This document shows positions 6,826-8,434 of a stretch of 8,434 nt of DNA, piece by piece. The stretch covers positions 1 to 8,434 of the forward strand of contig JAPOSK010000563.1 in assembly GCA_026709725.1 (NCBI GenBank), written 5' to 3'. The first letter of the stretch is position 1; each line of letters begins with the position of its first letter. This DNA comes from Paracoccaceae bacterium. Its GTDB lineage: Bacteria; Pseudomonadota; Alphaproteobacteria; Rhodobacterales; Rhodobacteraceae. The notes below the pieces were generated by a model. It saw nothing but the letters and a program-made list of their open reading frames with translations. It was not told the DNA's origin and made no database searches. The translations under genes and the position numbers were made by a program.

Positions 6826-7752
6826 ACCGCAAAGACTATTCCGGCACTGCGTGCGGCATTATTGCGTTTGAGCCGCGGTGAAGCATTAAAGGACAACTTG
6901 TTGAGGGGAATGCGGGCACTGGCGGGCTTCACCAGGGATCTCAAGGTCAGGTATCAGGACATCGAAATCAGCATTGATGCTGATCCAGAGATCGGACTGG
7001 CCGACAGCAGTGACCTTGATATTGATCTTGCGGACCTCCTTGAGGTCTTCGGTATGGCTGCCAGCGAACGCGCAACAGCCCTTGTGCTCTTCATTGATGA
7101 GCTGCAGTACGTTCCAGAGGACCAGTTGGCTTCCCTGATTGCCGCTCTCCGCAGCACCGGTCAGCAGCAATTGCCGATTACGATGGTGGCGGCAGGATTG
7201 CCCCAACTGGTCGGCCGCGCCGGAGATGCCAAGTCCTATGCGGAACGTCTCTTTGAATTTGCATCAATTGATCGTCTCGCTGATCTTGATGCCAGACATG
7301 CGTTGATCGTGCCAGTCGACAAAGAAGGTGTGGCTTATACTCCCGAGGCGGTCTCGGAAGTCTTGCGCCAGACAAGCGGTTATGCATACTTCCTTCAGGA
7401 GTGGGGCAAGCACAGCTGGAATACCGCGGATAGATCTCCAATTACGCTCAGTGATGTACAGCGTGCAACGAATGAGACGCTCGCCGAACTGGATGCGAGT
7501 TTCTTTCGTGTTCGTTTTGACCGCCTGACGCCGGGTCAAAAGCGCTACCTGCGCGCCATGGCAGAACTCGGCCCGGGATCACACCGATCCGGAGATATCG
7601 CCAATATTCTTGAACGAAATGTCACGACGGTCGCCCTCGGGCGCAATGCGCTCCTTGCCAAGGGAATGATCTACAGTCCCGCGCACGGTGACACGGCTTT
7701 CACTGTCCCGCTCTTCGATGGATTCATGAAACGCATAATGCAGTGGCCATGA
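6826..7752 (+). pseudogene. AAA-type ATP-binding protein, 5'-truncated (Walker A missing)
   Basis: The open frame resembles the C-terminal three quarters of a family of single-domain AAA/Orc1-like ATPases of roughly 390-410 residues, whose N-terminus normally carries a P-loop like GLRGVGKT. That part is absent. The frame from 6826 first reads KTIPALRAALLRLSRGEA, which is family-like sequence lying upstream of any good start; the first possible start is TTG at 6862 without a clear ribosome binding site. Counting from 6862, Walker B is ALVLFIDELQY (Asp79, Glu80), followed by a sensor-like ITMVAAGLP (about 106-114), AKSYAERLFEF, a YAYFLQEWGKHSWN segment, SFFRVRFDRLTPGQKRYLRA, and a C-terminal winged-helix region ending in GDTAFTVPLFDGFMKRIM. 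Without the P-loop it should not bind ATP normally. The long clean frame suggests recent loss or a retained shortened protein. The cellular role of the intact family is not established to my knowledge. Confidence 0.75.
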
Positions 7753-8232
7753 GATCGGGAATGAAGAATCACGTCTGCAAATCCGACCGCGATATCTCCA
7801 TGACAGGAGCAGAACGACCGGGGGCCTCGAAACGGGCGTTATTCTCCTATGGCTGACATATCCCGACAGGCCCAAGTTCCTGGCACGATTTGACCGAATC
7901 GGGCCGCCCGAGCCAAACAGAACCGGTTGTTATTGGCCCAGCGAACAGCCTCCGGCGGTCGCCATGTCGCTGCCATCCGGAAGATATCAACAAGATACCC
8001 CTGACTCCGTCCCGATTTCATGCAATACGGTTCCGCATTCTGCAGACAGGCAGGAATGCAACAGATATCAGAGGAGACAGCAAACGGCTTCACCGTTGCC
8101 TGCAACACCGTGAGGCCTCCCCGCTGCGATCTGATCAGTCGATCCCCTGAGATCAGGCAATGTTTGCACGCAATTACGGATATGGATATTGGATTAGTAG
8201 GCGAGTGTTCGGAGACGTGGGAGGTTACAACA
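7753..8232 (+). other. Intergenic region downstream of ATPase remnant
   Basis: About 480 bases contain no supported gene. The + frame 7890-8150 and the - frame 7839-8420 are open but show no domain and no ribosome binding site, and the latter runs through the start of the next + gene. An 8-base palindrome AACCGGTT lies at 7921-7928. CTGATC (8131-8136) and GATCAG (8151-8156) form a 6-bp stem around a 14-base loop. The AT-rich stretch 8171-8197 just before the next gene is a reasonable place for its promoter, but no good -35/-10 pair stands out. Confidence 0.5.
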
Positions 8233-8434
8233 ATGTCAATACGGAAAAAAGTCACTGATCCTGATAGTGGTGAAGAACGCATCGGGACCGTTATTGACAT
8301 CGTCTCAGCCAATGAGCCGGTAACATCCTTGAAACTGAGCGACGGGACAGAGATCCGGATCAAGAATTCGATAATAGAGGTTGTTCTGCTTGATGACAAA
8401 GACCAAAGCGGCAAGCCCAACTACACTTTTTCAG
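8233..8434 (+). CDS. Hypothetical protein, N-terminal part (runs off window)
   Basis: An ATG at 8233 is preceded by GGAGG (8219-8223) with a 9-base spacer and opens 67 codons that continue past the window edge. The protein begins MSIRKKVTDPDSGEERIGTV and continues with alternating charged and hydrophobic residues, including a LKLSDGTEIRIK segment (about 34-45), then IIEVVLLDD, then GKPNYTF at the edge. The pattern of short predicted strands with a central DGT turn suggests a small beta-rich or SH3-like fold. There is no signal peptide or membrane segment, so the protein is probably cytoplasmic. I do not recognise a named family with certainty. The strong ribosome binding site, clean frame and protein-like composition make it a likely real gene. 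Its position after an intergenic gap of about 480 bases suggests its own promoter. Confidence 0.75.
   Translation, partial: MSIRKKVTDPDSGEERIGTVIDIVSANEPVTSLKLSDGTEIRIKNSIIEVVLLDDKDQSGKPNYTFS

Noticed and set aside
7839..8420. 193-codon open frame on the - strand, with a segment near its end that looked faintly protein-like
   Set aside because: It runs antisense through the start of the well-supported + gene at 8233, has no good ribosome binding site, and matches no family I can name.
1..8434. tRNA, rRNA, CRISPR array or intact insertion sequence
   Set aside because: No cloverleaf with a T-loop signature, regularly spaced repeat array, transposase frame or paired terminal repeats could be found by eye on either strand.

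Overview
The window looks like a piece of an alphaproteobacterial chromosome. The DNA is moderately GC-rich, and the C4-dicarboxylate TRAP proteins read very like those of Rhodobacter and Roseobacter relatives. The molybdenum hydroxylase pair is also of a kind common in Alphaproteobacteria. This taxonomic guess rests on remembered protein families, not on a search. All convincing genes lie on the + strand.

Layout. (1) 3-2323: the tail of a small [2Fe-2S] subunit, then, 2 bases later, a complete Tat-exported molybdopterin-binding large subunit. Together they form a two-subunit, isoquinoline 1-oxidoreductase-like aldehyde/N-heterocycle hydroxylase. (2) 2324-2963: about 640 bases with no convincing gene. 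(3) 2964-6194: a possible 36-codon leader ORF, then dctP, dctQ and dctM, a complete TRAP transporter of the C4-dicarboxylate class. DctP binds a dicarboxylate in the periplasm, and DctQ and DctM form the sodium-driven membrane unit that imports it. (4) 6195-6825: mostly non-coding DNA, with one hairpin-forming inverted repeat and a possible 50-codon gene with a strong ribosome binding site. (5) 6826-7752: the C-terminal three quarters of an AAA-type ATP-binding protein. The Walker A region is gone, so it is probably a decayed gene. (6) 7753-8232: about 480 bases with no clear gene. (7) 8233-8434: the start of an unidentified small protein that runs off the window.

The hydroxylase and the transporter may share a carboxylic-acid or aldehyde theme, but the long gap between them means co-regulation is not shown. 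No two-component DctB/DctD regulator, RNA gene, CRISPR array or intact mobile element is visible. I did not find convincing evidence for a previously undescribed system. The most interesting points are the truncated ATPase with apparent remnants of its missing 5' part, the short ORFs placed just before dctP and dctQ, and the unidentified gene at the right edge.
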